This document shows, one piece after another, positions 35,451 through 45,200 of a stretch of DNA of 64,000 nt (the first letter of the stretch is position 1; every line of letters begins with the position of its first letter). The notes under the pieces are model-generated. The model was not told the DNA's origin and did not search any database. It saw nothing but the letters and a program-made list of their open reading frames with translations. Where the stretch lies: assembly GCA_937871505.1 (NCBI GenBank), contig CALMPF010000016.1, forward strand, positions 1-64,000, in the 5' to 3' direction. This DNA comes from an uncultured Planctomycetia bacterium. GTDB taxonomy: Bacteria; Planctomycetota; Phycisphaerae; Phycisphaerales; SM1A02. The position numbers and the translations under genes are program-made.

Positions 35451-37100
35451 ATGAAGACTCGATTCGCTCCCAGTCCTTCCGGCCACCTGCACGTCGGCGG
35501 CGCCCGCACGGCGCTCTTCAACTTCGCCTTCGCCCGCAGGATGGGAGGCCGGTTCATCCTGCGGATCGAGGATACCGACCAGAAGCGCTCCTCCGACGCC
35601 GCCAGCCTGGGCTTTCTCAAGGATCTCGCATGGCTGGGGATCCTCTGGGACGAAGGCCCGGAGTTTGCGGAGGGGGCGATCGCATGCGGCGGGGGGGACG
35701 CGGCGCCTTACTTCCAGTCGCAGCGGCGCGAGACCTACGACGCGCTTCTCGACCGCCTGCTCGCGGAGGGCAAGGCGTACCGCGCCTTCGACACGCCGGA
35801 GGAGCTCGAAGCCCAGCGGCGCCGGGCGGCCGAGGAGAAGCGCGCCTTCCGCTACCAGCGCACGACGATCGATCCGGCGACGGAGGCCCGGCTGCTGGCG
35901 GAAGGTCGCCCGCATGTGCTCCGGCTCGTCGTTCCGCAGGAGCCGGTGACCATCGTCGATGCCGTTCTCGGCGAGGCGACGATCCCCGCGGGCGAGATCG
36001 ACGATTTCGTCCTTCGCAAGGCGGATGGCTTTCCGACGTACCACTTCGCCGTCGTGGTCGACGACGAGCTGATGGGCGTGACCCACGTGCTCCGCGCCCA
36101 GGAGCACTTCAACAACACCGCGCGGCACATGCTGATCCAGGATGCCCTGGGATTCCGCCGTCCGACCTACGCGCATCTCTCGATCATCTTCAATCCCGAC
36201 GGGAGCAAGATGTCCAAGCGCGACAAGGACCGGACGCTGCGCGCCCGCGTGCGCGACCTGGGCCTCGATGCGCCGCCGCCGGCGACGGTCGGCGCGGCCC
36301 GCTTCGCGGCATGGCTCGCCGACGCGAACATCCAGCTCGAGCTCGAGGAGGCGACGCGCCTCGCGGCGGCGCTGGACGTCTCCCTGCCGGAGATCAACGT
36401 CGACGACTTCAGGCGCAGCGGCTACCTCCCGGAGGTGCTGGTGAACTTCCTCGCCCTCAACGGCTGGTCGCCGGGGAACGACCTCGAGAAGTTCGATCTG
36501 GCGTTCCTCTGCGAGCACTTCTCGCTGGAGCGCGTCCTGAGGACGCCGGCGAAGTTCGACCGCGCCAAGCTTCTCGCCTTCAACATCGACGCGATCAACG
36601 CCCTCCCGCGCGGGGAGTTCGTCGAGCGGGCGCGGCTGCATGGGACCGCCTTCCACCCGGAGTTCATGGAGCGGCTCACCCCGGCGCAGTTCGAGCTGCT
36701 GATGAACGCCAGCCACGGGCGCAGCCGGACGCTTGACGAACCCTTCCGCGGCAACCGCTGGCTCGTGACCGACGACGACGCGCTCCGCTGGGAGTCGTCG
36801 AAGCCCGTCCGCAAGGCGATGACCGGCGCGTCGCCCAACGGCGTGGACCACCTGCGCGGCGTCCGCCCCGTGCTCGAGGCTCTCGAAACCTGGGATGTCC
36901 CCGCGATCGAGACCGCCGTCACCGGCTACGCGAAGGACCATGCGGGCGAGCAGGTCGGCAAGGTCGCCCAGCCGCTGCGGATCGCGGTCACCGGAGGGAC
37001 GGTCAGCCCGCCGATCCACGACACGCTGGCGCTCCTCGGCAAGACCGCGGTCCTGCGCCGGATCGCGCGGGCGCTCGATCATGGCTGGGAGCAGAGCTGA
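35451..37100 (+). CDS. gltX: Glutamyl-tRNA synthetase
   Basis: Charges tRNA(Glu) with glutamate. 549 residues. The class I HIGH-like site is PSGHLHVGG near the N-terminus and the second signature is SKMSKRD. VLRAQEHFNNTARHMLI and YAHLSIIFNPDGSKMSKRD belong to the catalytic core; the C-terminal ~200 residues form the helical anticodon-binding part. Where the canonical motif is LISSTPKH, this protein has LRAQEHFNNT, a variant seen in some bacterial lineages. A tRNA-Gln(UUG) gene lies 15.6 kb downstream, but no GatCAB genes are in the window, so indirect Gln-tRNA formation cannot be judged. TACGCT lies 12 nt before ATG 35451. Confidence 0.95.
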   Translation: MKTRFAPSPSGHLHVGGARTALFNFAFARRMGGRFILRIEDTDQKRSSDAASLGFLKDLAWLGILWDEGPEFAEGAIACGGGDAAPYFQSQRRETYDALLDRLLAEGKAYRAFDTPEELEAQRRRAAEEKRAFRYQRTTIDPATEARLLAEGRPHVLRLVVPQEPVTIVDAVLGEATIPAGEIDDFVLRKADGFPTYHFAVVVDDELMGVTHVLRAQEHFNNTARHMLIQDALGFRRPTYAHLSIIFNPDGSKMSKRDKDRTLRARVRDLGLDAPPPATVGAARFAAWLADANIQLELEEATRLAAALDVSLPEINVDDFRRSGYLPEVLVNFLALNGWSPGNDLEKFDLAFLCEHFSLERVLRTPAKFDRAKLLAFNIDAINALPRGEFVERARLHGTAFHPEFMERLTPAQFELLMNASHGRSRTLDEPFRGNRWLVTDDDALRWESSKPVRKAMTGASPNGVDHLRGVRPVLEALETWDVPAIETAVTGYAKDHAGEQVGKVAQPLRIAVTGGTVSPPIHDTLALLGKTAVLRRIARALDHGWEQS

Positions 37101-37270
37101 GGACGGGCGTGGCAGGTGAGCGCGGCGTCAAGGGCGGCGTCCCCGGCGCCGCGCTGACCGCGGATGGGCCGGTCGTCGGTCTTGCCTGCGACGATTGCCT
37201 TCGGCTTCGCCGTCGCTCGGCGGATCGGACGACGCCTTCCGATGATCGATCCGCGGGGGACTGACGCTCC

Positions 37271-37348
37271 GGGGCCGTCGGCGCCCCGGCCGCTTCGCTT
37301 CTCCTCGTGCAACACCCACTTCGGACGACCTCGCGACGAAGCGAAGGG
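37271..37348. repeat. 78-bp dispersed repeat, copy 1
   Basis: Matches 56793-56870 in the same orientation with about 72 of 78 bases identical. It contains an inverted pair CTTCGCTTC ... GAAGCGAAG (37293-37301 and 37338-37346 approximately), so it can fold as a stem with a ~36-nt loop. It lies downstream of gltX and ends just before the 3' end of the kinase gene. Confidence 0.85.
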
Positions 37349-37359
37349 ACGATGCAGCG

Positions 37360-39303
37360 TCAGCGAACCGGAACCACGACGAGCCGCGCGGCGTCGAGCG
37401 CGGGGATGCTGCTGCTCGGGTCGTTCGGGCTCGGAGCGCGCGGCGAGCTGAGCGAGCCGATCCAATCGATCAGCTCCGCGAGCGCCGCAGGCCCGCCGCG
37501 GCGCGGAAGGACATCGCCGCGCGTCGCCCCCTCGAGAAGGAGCGAGCGCCCGTCGAAGGTCCAGACGCCGTCGACCTCAAGCGTGAAGGGCGTCCAGGGC
37601 GGGATCCCGTTCTGAGCGGCGAAGTCGCGCCACGGCGGGAGCGGGGCGCCGCAGGCGAGGAGCAGGAAGCCCTGGGCGCCGGGCCCTGAAGTCAGACGGA
37701 AGACGAGGTCGTGGTCCGCGGGAAAGCGAACTTCTCGGGTCGCGTTCGGCGCGATCGTCTCCGACCCCGGATCGCGGAGGCTGACAGCGCCGTCGACGTC
37801 GAGCGAGAGCAGATAGATGAACGCAGGCGCCGAGAAGGACGCGGCGAGGGAGAGGTCGTCGTCGATCCGCGCCGCGTCCGAGTCCGCCCCGAGGATGCCG
37901 ACGAGGCGATCGTTCGCTCCGTCGAAACGGCTCTGCCGGATCTCGAATCGGACGATCGAGGGCGGCTCTGCCGCGGCGCCGCGCGCAGGCGACTGAGCGT
38001 TCTGCCCAGCTCGTTCCCCGGCGTCGCCGAGGAGAGCAGCGGCGGCCGGGTCGGCATCGCGGCTCTCGGCGTCCCGTGCGAGCAGTGACGGGAGGAAGCT
38101 CAGGCCGCCCGCGAGCAGGACGCAGAGGCCCAGGGCCGCAGCCGCGATCCCGAGCCGGCGACCGGGTCGCTCCGCGATCCGTCGGAGCGCCTGCTCGAGC
38201 TCGCGCATCGACGGATGGCGCCCTGCGGGGTCCGCCGCGGTCGCGCGCAGGATCGCTTCGCGCAGGCGACGACCGGGAGCGCTCCGCAGCAGCTCGTCGT
38301 CCGGAGCCGCCCCGAACGCCGGGAGCTGCCCGGCCGGACGCCCGGATGCCAGCTCGAAGAGCACGACGCCGAGCGCGAACTGATCGGCCTTCGGTGATCC
38401 GGGACCCTCGGGAGGGGCGTAGTCGCGCGTCTCTCCGCTGCCCGTCGGTCGCGAGAGGTCGCGCAGCAGCCCGAAGTCGCCGAGCGTCCAGTGGCCGTCG
38501 AGACGAAGGACGTTCCCCGGCTTGACGTCGCCGTGGGTGACGCCGTGATCGTGCAGGTGGGCCAGCGCCGAGGCCAGCGCGGCGCCGATGGCCGCGCTCT
38601 CCGCAGGCGGAATCCGCCCGCGCCGATCGATCACCAGTCGGAGCGTGGTCGCCTCGTAGCCGCCCACGTCGAGGCGCGACCCCGCGCTGTGCGCATTCTC
38701 GGCGAGCGGCATCAGGCAGTAGAGCCAGTCGCCGGCGACGCCGACATCCTCGATCGGCATCAGGTTGCGATGCGCGGGCACGCGCTGCTTGAGCCGCCGA
38801 AGTCCGTCGAGCTCCGGCGTGCGCCGGTGCGGCACGAGCTTGCACGCCCGATGATGGTCGGTGAGCGGATTGTGGGCGATCCAGACCTGACCGAAGCCGC
38901 CCTCGCCGACCCGGCGGAGCAGGGTGTGATTCGGGATGACGACATCCGGCCGGTCGGAGCTGTCGCCCTGGCCGCTTCCGACCGTCGCGGAGATCGCCGG
39001 AAGCGGCAGCGGGACACCCGCGCTCCGGAACTCGGCCGCCTCGGTGTGAGACTCTGACCCGCCGGGCGCGCCGTTCGGCGCGTGTCGCGCCAGGCGCGGA
39101 CCCTCCATGCCGTCGAGCAGCTCACGGAGCACGTCGCCGGTCGAGCGAGCGGCTTCGCGCCGTCGCAGCGTCTCCCCGAGGAGCCGCTCGGCGTCCCACT
39201 CGGGGTCCCACTCGGGTTCGACGGTGTCCTGCGACGGCTGGTCGGGTGGATCCACGCGGAGCTCGGGTCGGCGCATTGGAGGCAGTCGGACGGCTCGGAA
39301 CAT
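37360..39303 (-). CDS. Membrane Ser/Thr protein kinase (PknB/Hanks type)
   Basis: 647 residues. N-terminal linker, then a kinase domain at about 126-378: glycine loop GEGGFG (133-138), ATP-binding Lys 155 in ACKLV, catalytic loop HGDVKPGN (257-264, Asp 259), GDFGL (DFG 276-278) and the later ADQFALG. The catalytic loop is HGD rather than HRD, which is common in bacterial kinases. A transmembrane helix lies at 384-408; the C-terminal ~235 residues are extracytoplasmic and include a domain with VRFEIRQ and LVFRLTSG, possibly a sensor. In planctomycetes such kinases often sit with ECF sigma factors; here the sigma gene is divergent, 275 bp away. Confidence 0.93.
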   Translation of the reverse strand: MFRAVRLPPMRRPELRVDPPDQPSQDTVEPEWDPEWDAERLLGETLRRREAARSTGDVLRELLDGMEGPRLARHAPNGAPGGSESHTEAAEFRSAGVPLPLPAISATVGSGQGDSSDRPDVVIPNHTLLRRVGEGGFGQVWIAHNPLTDHHRACKLVPHRRTPELDGLRRLKQRVPAHRNLMPIEDVGVAGDWLYCLMPLAENAHSAGSRLDVGGYEATTLRLVIDRRGRIPPAESAAIGAALASALAHLHDHGVTHGDVKPGNVLRLDGHWTLGDFGLLRDLSRPTGSGETRDYAPPEGPGSPKADQFALGVVLFELASGRPAGQLPAFGAAPDDELLRSAPGRRLREAILRATAADPAGRHPSMRELEQALRRIAERPGRRLGIAAAALGLCVLLAGGLSFLPSLLARDAESRDADPAAAALLGDAGERAGQNAQSPARGAAAEPPSIVRFEIRQSRFDGANDRLVGILGADSDAARIDDDLSLAASFSAPAFIYLLSLDVDGAVSLRDPGSETIAPNATREVRFPADHDLVFRLTSGPGAQGFLLLACGAPLPPWRDFAAQNGIPPWTPFTLEVDGVWTFDGRSLLLEGATRGDVLPRRGGPAALAELIDWIGSLSSPRAPSPNDPSSSIPALDAARLVVVPVR

Positions 39304-39578
39304 ACCCTGCGCTCCAGCGCCGCCGCAACCGGCGCCTTCGTCGCTTCTCGCGCACGCCCGGTTCGGAGCCGGAGCAGGCTCGGGCGATTCGGGCGACGAA
39401 GGCTGCGCATCGTCAGTGCGCCGATCCGATCCGGAGCCGGACCCGGAGCCACACCCGGAGCCGGAACCGGAGCCCGATCTCGAGGGGGCCGGTCCACCGC
39501 AGCCCAGCGCGCCTGCGCCACCGGCGGGTGGCCCCGAACCTGCCGATCGATGTACGCACCGCCGCCACCCGCCGCGTG
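39304..39578. other. Divergent kinase/sigma intergenic region with CCGGAGCC repeats
   Basis: From about 39425 to 39478 the unit CCGGAGCCGGA recurs roughly five times with small changes. The region must contain the promoters of both the kinase and the sigma factor, but no convincing -35/-10 pair was seen. Confidence 0.5.
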
Positions 39579-40181
39579 ATGGAACCCACCCACCCGACCC
39601 ACTCGATCACCGAACTGCTGCAAGCCGTCCGGGAGGAGCGTCCTGGTGCGGAGGACCGGCTCTTCGAGCGGGTGTACGCCGAGCTGAAGGCGATGGCGAG
39701 GGGGATCGTCGCCGACGACAGCGCAGGGCGGCGCGAGGGAGCGACCGCCGTGGTCAACGAGGCGTTCGCCCGGCTCGCGGAAGCGGAGTTCGAGAGCCGG
39801 CGGCATCTCTTCGGCGCCTACGCGAACGTGATGCGCCAGGTGCTCGTCGATCACGCGCGGCGGAGGCGGGCGCTCCGCCGCGGCGGGGGACGGGAGGATC
39901 GACCGCTCGATGAAGCCCGCGATCATCCTGATCGGCATGATCAGGGTGCGGACCGACGTCCGGCCGAACTCGACGCCGTCGCGATCGACGCCATGATCCC
40001 GCGGCTGGAAGCCATCTCGCGCGCGGAGGCGGATGTGATCCGCCTGCGGTTCTTCGGAGGCGTTCCGCAGCGCGCCATCGGCGAGCTGCTCGGCTGCGAC
40101 GAGCGCACGGTCCGCAGGTACCTCTCGCGCGCCATCGATCGGATGCGGCGATGGGCCGCCGAGTCCGATCGCTCCGGGTGA
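39579..40181 (+). CDS. ECF-type RNA polymerase sigma factor, TIGR02999-like
   Basis: 200 residues. Region 2 spans about 10-95 (LFERVYAELKAMARG, ATAVVNEAFARLAE, SRRHLFGAYANVMRQVLVDHARRRR) and region 4 about 140-190 (AEADVIRLRFFGGVPQRAIGELLGCDERTVRRYLSRA, a helix-turn-helix). The VDHARRRR...RRGGGRE junction is typical of the planctomycete-rich TIGR02999 group, which is often encoded with Ser/Thr kinases rather than anti-sigma factors. GTG 39576 is an alternative start directly before the ATG. The beta-helix gene follows 250 bp downstream and could be a target. Confidence 0.9.
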   Translation: MEPTHPTHSITELLQAVREERPGAEDRLFERVYAELKAMARGIVADDSAGRREGATAVVNEAFARLAEAEFESRRHLFGAYANVMRQVLVDHARRRRALRRGGGREDRPLDEARDHPDRHDQGADRRPAELDAVAIDAMIPRLEAISRAEADVIRLRFFGGVPQRAIGELLGCDERTVRRYLSRAIDRMRRWAAESDRSG

Positions 40182-40431
40182 CGTCGCGCCGCGGGCAGCG
40201 ACCCCGGCGCCTGCGAGCCTGAGGCTCCACGGCGGAAAGCGGTGCCCGCGCGGAGCTCGACCGAGGGAAGCCCAGCCGGCGCTGCGCGCGCTCCGCCTTC
40301 CGCGGCGGACCTGTCCGGTTCGATGGCGCTCCTGCGCATCTGCATCGGCATCGTGCCGCGTCCGGCCATCCGAGGCCATCCGGCGGTGCCGATCCGCATC
40401 GATCCACCAGCACCCAGGAGATGGCCACGCC

Positions 40432-42228
40432 ATGCGCCGGAACCACCGCGCCCCTTCACTCGCCCTGATCCCGCTTGCGTCCGCACTGCTCTGGGCTTCG
40501 GCCGGAGTCGCGAGCACCAACGTCGCCGGTCCGGTCCTCACGAACACGACCTGGACGGCCGCGAGCAGCCCCTACGTCGTGACGGGTTCCATCGTCATCG
40601 GGTTCGGGGCGACTCTCACGATCGAGCCGGGCGTCACCGTTCGGATCAACGCCGGCCTGGGCATTCAGGTCGGTTCGCCGGGAGCGTTCGGGGCCGGCGC
40701 CCTCGTCGCGATCGGCACCGCCGCAGCGCCGATCCTCTTCACGAGCAGCAACTCGCCGAATGCCGGGGCGTGGAACTCGATCGACTTCACGACGGAGTCG
40801 ATCGACGCGCAGTTCGATCAGGTCACCGGCGGCTGGATCGGAGGGTCGACGCTCCAGCACTGCATCGTCGAGCTCGCCGGAAGCGGAGGCCCGGCGACCG
40901 GCGCGGTCACGATTCAGGAATCGACGCCCTACATCGCATCGAGCACCATCCGGCAGAGCGCTCGCTCCGGAATCCGCGCGACGCTCCAGGCCAACCAGCG
41001 GCTCCGAATCGACGGGTGCATCATCCGGCTCTGCGCCCACGCCGGCGAAGGCGGTGGCCTCTGGCTCAGCGGAGGCACCGGCCACCGGATCGCGTCGTCG
41101 CTCTTCGAGCTGAATCTCGCCGACCTCGGCGGCGGCGTCTGGCTCTCGAATGCGGCGCAGGTGGAGTTCATCGGCAACGTCGTGAGGGAGAACACCGCGG
41201 GCAGCAGCTTCGCCAGCGGCGGCGGGGTCTACGGCAGCGGGCTGAGCGGCCTCGCTTTTCTCGACAACGTCATCCGGGACAACGCGGCGGGCAGCGGCGG
41301 CTCTCTGGGCGGTGCGGGCGGCGCGTATCTCAACGCGCCGCAGGGAACGATCGCCAACAGCACCTTCGAGGGCAACCTCGGAGCCCGCGCCGGAGGGCTC
41401 TACATCGACAGCGCCGGAACGACGATCGCGGGCTGCCACTTCGTCGACAACTCGGTCGCCGCCGAAGCGGGGGCGCTCTGGGTCGGTTCGAGCGCCGTCT
41501 CGATCATTGACAGCGTCTTCTCCGACAACGTCGCCGGGACGAGGGGCGGTGCGCTGTATGGACCGGCTTCCGACGGCGTGATCTCGGGCAACGTCTTCGC
41601 GGGCAATCGCGCCTTGGCAGAGGGAGGCGGCGCGATCGCGTTCCAGTTCTCTGGCGGCCACGCGGTCTCGTTCAACGACTTCCTCGCCAACGAAACCGGC
41701 GGCGACGGCGGCGCGATCTGGGTTCCGTCGGTCAGCGCCACGAACATCACCTGCTCCGGCAACGACTTCATCGGAAACTCGGCGCTGCGCGGCGGGGCGA
41801 TCTGCAACCGCGCGAAGGGCCTCACGCTCTCGGGGACGCCGCAGAGCTTCAACCGCATGCTCGGGAATCAGGCGACCGCCGGGGCGGCGATCTACCACGA
41901 TGTTCCGAACGGGGCGGATGGCAATCTGCCCGCAGCCAACGTCTGCTGGGGCACGACCGATCAGGCGCAGATCCAGGCGATGAACTGGGACTTCTTCGAC
42001 GACGCGAACCTCGGGATCATCATCTCGATCCCGGTGATCGCGGAGTGCTCCGATGCCGGGGCGCCCGGAGACCTCAACGGCGACGGCGTCGTGGACGGCG
42101 CCGATCTCGGTCTGCTCCTCGGCGCGTGGGGCGGCTGCGCGAGCTGCCCGAACTGCCCTGCGGACCTCAACGGCGACTGCGCGGTCAACGGCGCCGACCT
42201 CGGGCTGCTGCTGGGGAACTGGGGGTGA
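40432..42228 (+). CDS. Secreted right-handed beta-helix protein with dockerin-like C-terminus
   Basis: 598 residues. Signal peptide at about 1-27 (LALIPLASALLWASAGVAS). The body (about 60-520) has repeating short strands with G/N turns (GGGLWLSGG, GGGVWLSNA, GGAGGAYLNA, GGALYGP), typical of pectate-lyase-like parallel beta-helices and polymorphic outer-membrane repeats; no catalytic residues could be assigned. The last ~60 residues hold DLNGDGVVDGADLGLLLGAW and a second, slightly decayed copy beginning DLNGDCAVNGAD, separated by CASCPNCP. CAGGAG lies ~10 nt before ATG 40432. Likely cell-surface or matrix protein. Confidence 0.88.
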   Translation: MRRNHRAPSLALIPLASALLWASAGVASTNVAGPVLTNTTWTAASSPYVVTGSIVIGFGATLTIEPGVTVRINAGLGIQVGSPGAFGAGALVAIGTAAAPILFTSSNSPNAGAWNSIDFTTESIDAQFDQVTGGWIGGSTLQHCIVELAGSGGPATGAVTIQESTPYIASSTIRQSARSGIRATLQANQRLRIDGCIIRLCAHAGEGGGLWLSGGTGHRIASSLFELNLADLGGGVWLSNAAQVEFIGNVVRENTAGSSFASGGGVYGSGLSGLAFLDNVIRDNAAGSGGSLGGAGGAYLNAPQGTIANSTFEGNLGARAGGLYIDSAGTTIAGCHFVDNSVAAEAGALWVGSSAVSIIDSVFSDNVAGTRGGALYGPASDGVISGNVFAGNRALAEGGGAIAFQFSGGHAVSFNDFLANETGGDGGAIWVPSVSATNITCSGNDFIGNSALRGGAICNRAKGLTLSGTPQSFNRMLGNQATAGAAIYHDVPNGADGNLPAANVCWGTTDQAQIQAMNWDFFDDANLGIIISIPVIAECSDAGAPGDLNGDGVVDGADLGLLLGAWGGCASCPNCPADLNGDCAVNGADLGLLLGNWG

Positions 42229-42273
42229 GTTCCGCGCCTCTCGCCCTCCACCCGGGGTGGTGGGCGCTCGGCG

Positions 42274-45200
42274 TCACTCGCCGCCTCCGATCACGATGAA
42301 CCCTGCCCAGTAGTACGGGTGGGCGCAGGGATGCACGCTGCCGCCGTCGGCGGCCGGGCGCTCGCCCGGCCCCGACGGTGCGCGCCGCGGGAGGACCTCG
42401 CCGCGAACGCGGTCTGCGATCAGCGCCGGCGACGCGGCGCCGAGGAGCGCGTCGCGCTCTTCGCGCGTCAGCGTGCGGAGCCACGCCTGCGCCTCCTGGA
42501 GCGCAGCGGCCACCGGCAGCGGACCCGGAGCCTCGAGTCCCTCCGCGGCCGAACCGCGTGCGAGGTTCGCGTGAAGGCGGGCCATGAGCAGCGCCGTCGT
42601 CGCATCGTCGACCTTCCAGAGGCTTCCGATGACGTTCGCGGCGCCCGCAGCGAGAAAGCCCAGCGGGAGCCCGATCGGGCTCTCGCCGCCGGTCTCCGCC
42701 GCAGCGCTGTCACAGGCGCTGAGCACGACCAGCTCCGTGCCGCGCAGCGCGCCGGGCCACTCCTCCACGAGTTCCGCCAAGGTCAGGAACCCGATGTCAT
42801 CGACGGTCGGCGTCGTCGGCTGCGTGAGGGCGAGGCTTGCTTCGAGCGGCCGCCTCGCCGTGCCGAGCACGCCGTGGGTCGCAAGGTGGAGCACCCGCGG
42901 CGGGGAGCCTTGGAGCACCGCCGCGCGCAGGGCGGGCACCGTCGCCTCCGCGCCGACCAGCGTCCGCGCGAAGCCCCCGTGAATCGCCGCGATCGCCTCG
43001 ACCTCCCTCCGCGTCCACGGGAGCGGAGCGAGCTCGCCACCGTGGAGCCTGAGCTGAGCGAGCATCGTTCGTCCCGCGCCGCCTGCCTCGACTGCCCGTT
43101 CGAGCGCTGCGGCGCTCTCGAGCGCCTCGACGAGCGGCCGATCGTCGAGATGGACGCCCAGCCGTCCGGGACCGACGGCGCCGACGATGACGGCGCCATC
43201 GCGCCACGCAACCAGCTCGATCGGTCGCGGCGGGCTCTCCTCGGGCGCTTCGCGTTCCTGCGCCGCGGCGATGGCGCGGATCAGGCCGTCGCGGTTGACG
43301 AGGTCGCGCCCGTCGTATCGCGTCAGGACGTCGCCGCTCCTGATCCCCATCTGATCGGCGGCGCCGCCCCGGGTCACGCCATGGACGAGGACGCCCGCGG
43401 CGGGTCGCTCGACCGCGGGAGCGCGCCCGAAGATGCAGTCGCCCACGAGCACGACGGCGCCGGAGCGCGGCGCCGCCCCGGCGGTCCGCCGGGCGATCGC
43501 GAACGAGGCCGACGGCGCCGAGATCGCCGGGACGCCGCACCGGTGCTCGACCGCGACGCTGACAGGGAAGGAGTGCAGCGGCCCGTCGGGGACGACGATC
43601 AGCCGAGCGGGCGGGCCGAGCTCCCGGAGGAGCCGCTCGGGAATCAGCCGCGCCGCCAGGGCGGCGATCACGGCGCGGTCGAACGGCTCGCCGTCGGCGG
43701 GCCTCTGCGCGATCGCGGCGCGGGCGCTCGCGATCGCGCGGACGAGATCCTCTGTCTCTTCGGCTGAAGCGGCGATCACGGCCCCGGTCAGGAGGCCCGG
43801 TCTCGCCGCGATCACGCCCGCGCCCGACTCGGTGAACGCCCAGAGGAGCAGGGCTTCATCGGCTCGGAGCGCGGTCACGATCTCCTCCGCCCTGCGCGGC
43901 CCTTCAGGCATCGCGGGCGTGTGGAGCTCGATCCGCAGCTCGCCCCATCGTTCATCGGCCTCCGCGCTCCGCCGCTCCGCCGCCGCTCGCCACTCGGCCA
44001 GCTCGGTGTCGAGCGCATCGAGGGGAAGCCCGTCCCTCACGAGCGCGCCGCGCTCGAGCAGCAGCCCCTGCACCCGGCCCTCGGACTCGCGCAGTCCGGC
44101 GAGCGCCGACAGATACGACTCGCGCGCGGCGATGGAGCGCCGCAGGCGCCCTTCGTCGCCCAGCGCCCGGAGCCGCGACTCGGGAGCGCGGAGTCCGTCG
44201 GCGCCTTCGGCGACGAGGTCGAGCGCCGCCCGCCCGCGTGCCCGCTCCAGCGCCTCGAGCGCTTCCGCGGCACGTCCCTGCGCGAGCAGCAGGATCGCCG
44301 CCTCGGCTCCGAGGCGCCGCAGGTCCAGCCGTCCTGCGTGGCGGTCGTGCTCGATCGGTCCGCCGATCACCTCCACGCGCCGCGCTTCCGCGAGGTCGAG
44401 CGCTTCGAGATATCCGGCGAGCGCGTCGTCGTCGCGCCCGCGGCGCCGAGCGATGTCGGCAAGGGCGGTCACGCCGGCGACCGTTCCGCGATCGCCGCCC
44501 CCCGCGAGGCGCCGCCTGAGTTCGATCGACTCGCGCACCATCGCTTCGGCGTCGTCGAGGCTGCCTTGGCCGCCTCGAAGCGCGGCCATCGCGCCCAGCG
44601 CGTTCGCGAGCGCATGCGACCCCTCGGGATCGAGCCTCCGGAGCCGCTCGATCGCCTCGCGAAGCAGCGCATCGGCCTCGCCGAACCGGTCCCGGCGCGC
44701 TCCGAGTATCCGCGCCAGCGTCACCATCGCCGTGGCCGTCCGCCGGTCCTCCTCGCCGTAGCCGATCCGCGTCATCTCGGCCGCCTCGCGCGCGATCCGT
44801 TCGAGGCGATCGAGCGTCGCGTCGGTCGCGGGATGCTCCGAGAGAAGGGCGATCGCGACAGAGTCTCCGAGGGCCGCGGCGAGCGATGGGTGGCCGTCGG
44901 GGTGGTTCAGCCGCAGGATCGCGATCGCGGCTTCATGACACTCGAGCGCCGCGGGCGTCTCTCCCTTGGCGTGGAGCACGCGCCCGAGCTCGGCGAGGGC
45001 GCCCGCGAGCGACGGATGCTGCGCCGCGAGCACCCGGCGCGCCATCGCGACCGCGCGGCGCGCTGCGGCCTCCGCCGCTGCGAGTTCGCCCAGGTCCACC
45101 GCGATCGAGGCGATGTTCCTCAGCGAGATCACCGCATCGGGGTGGTCGCCGCCGTGCACCTGCTCGAAGTGCGCGAGCGCCTCTTCGCACGAGGCGAGCG

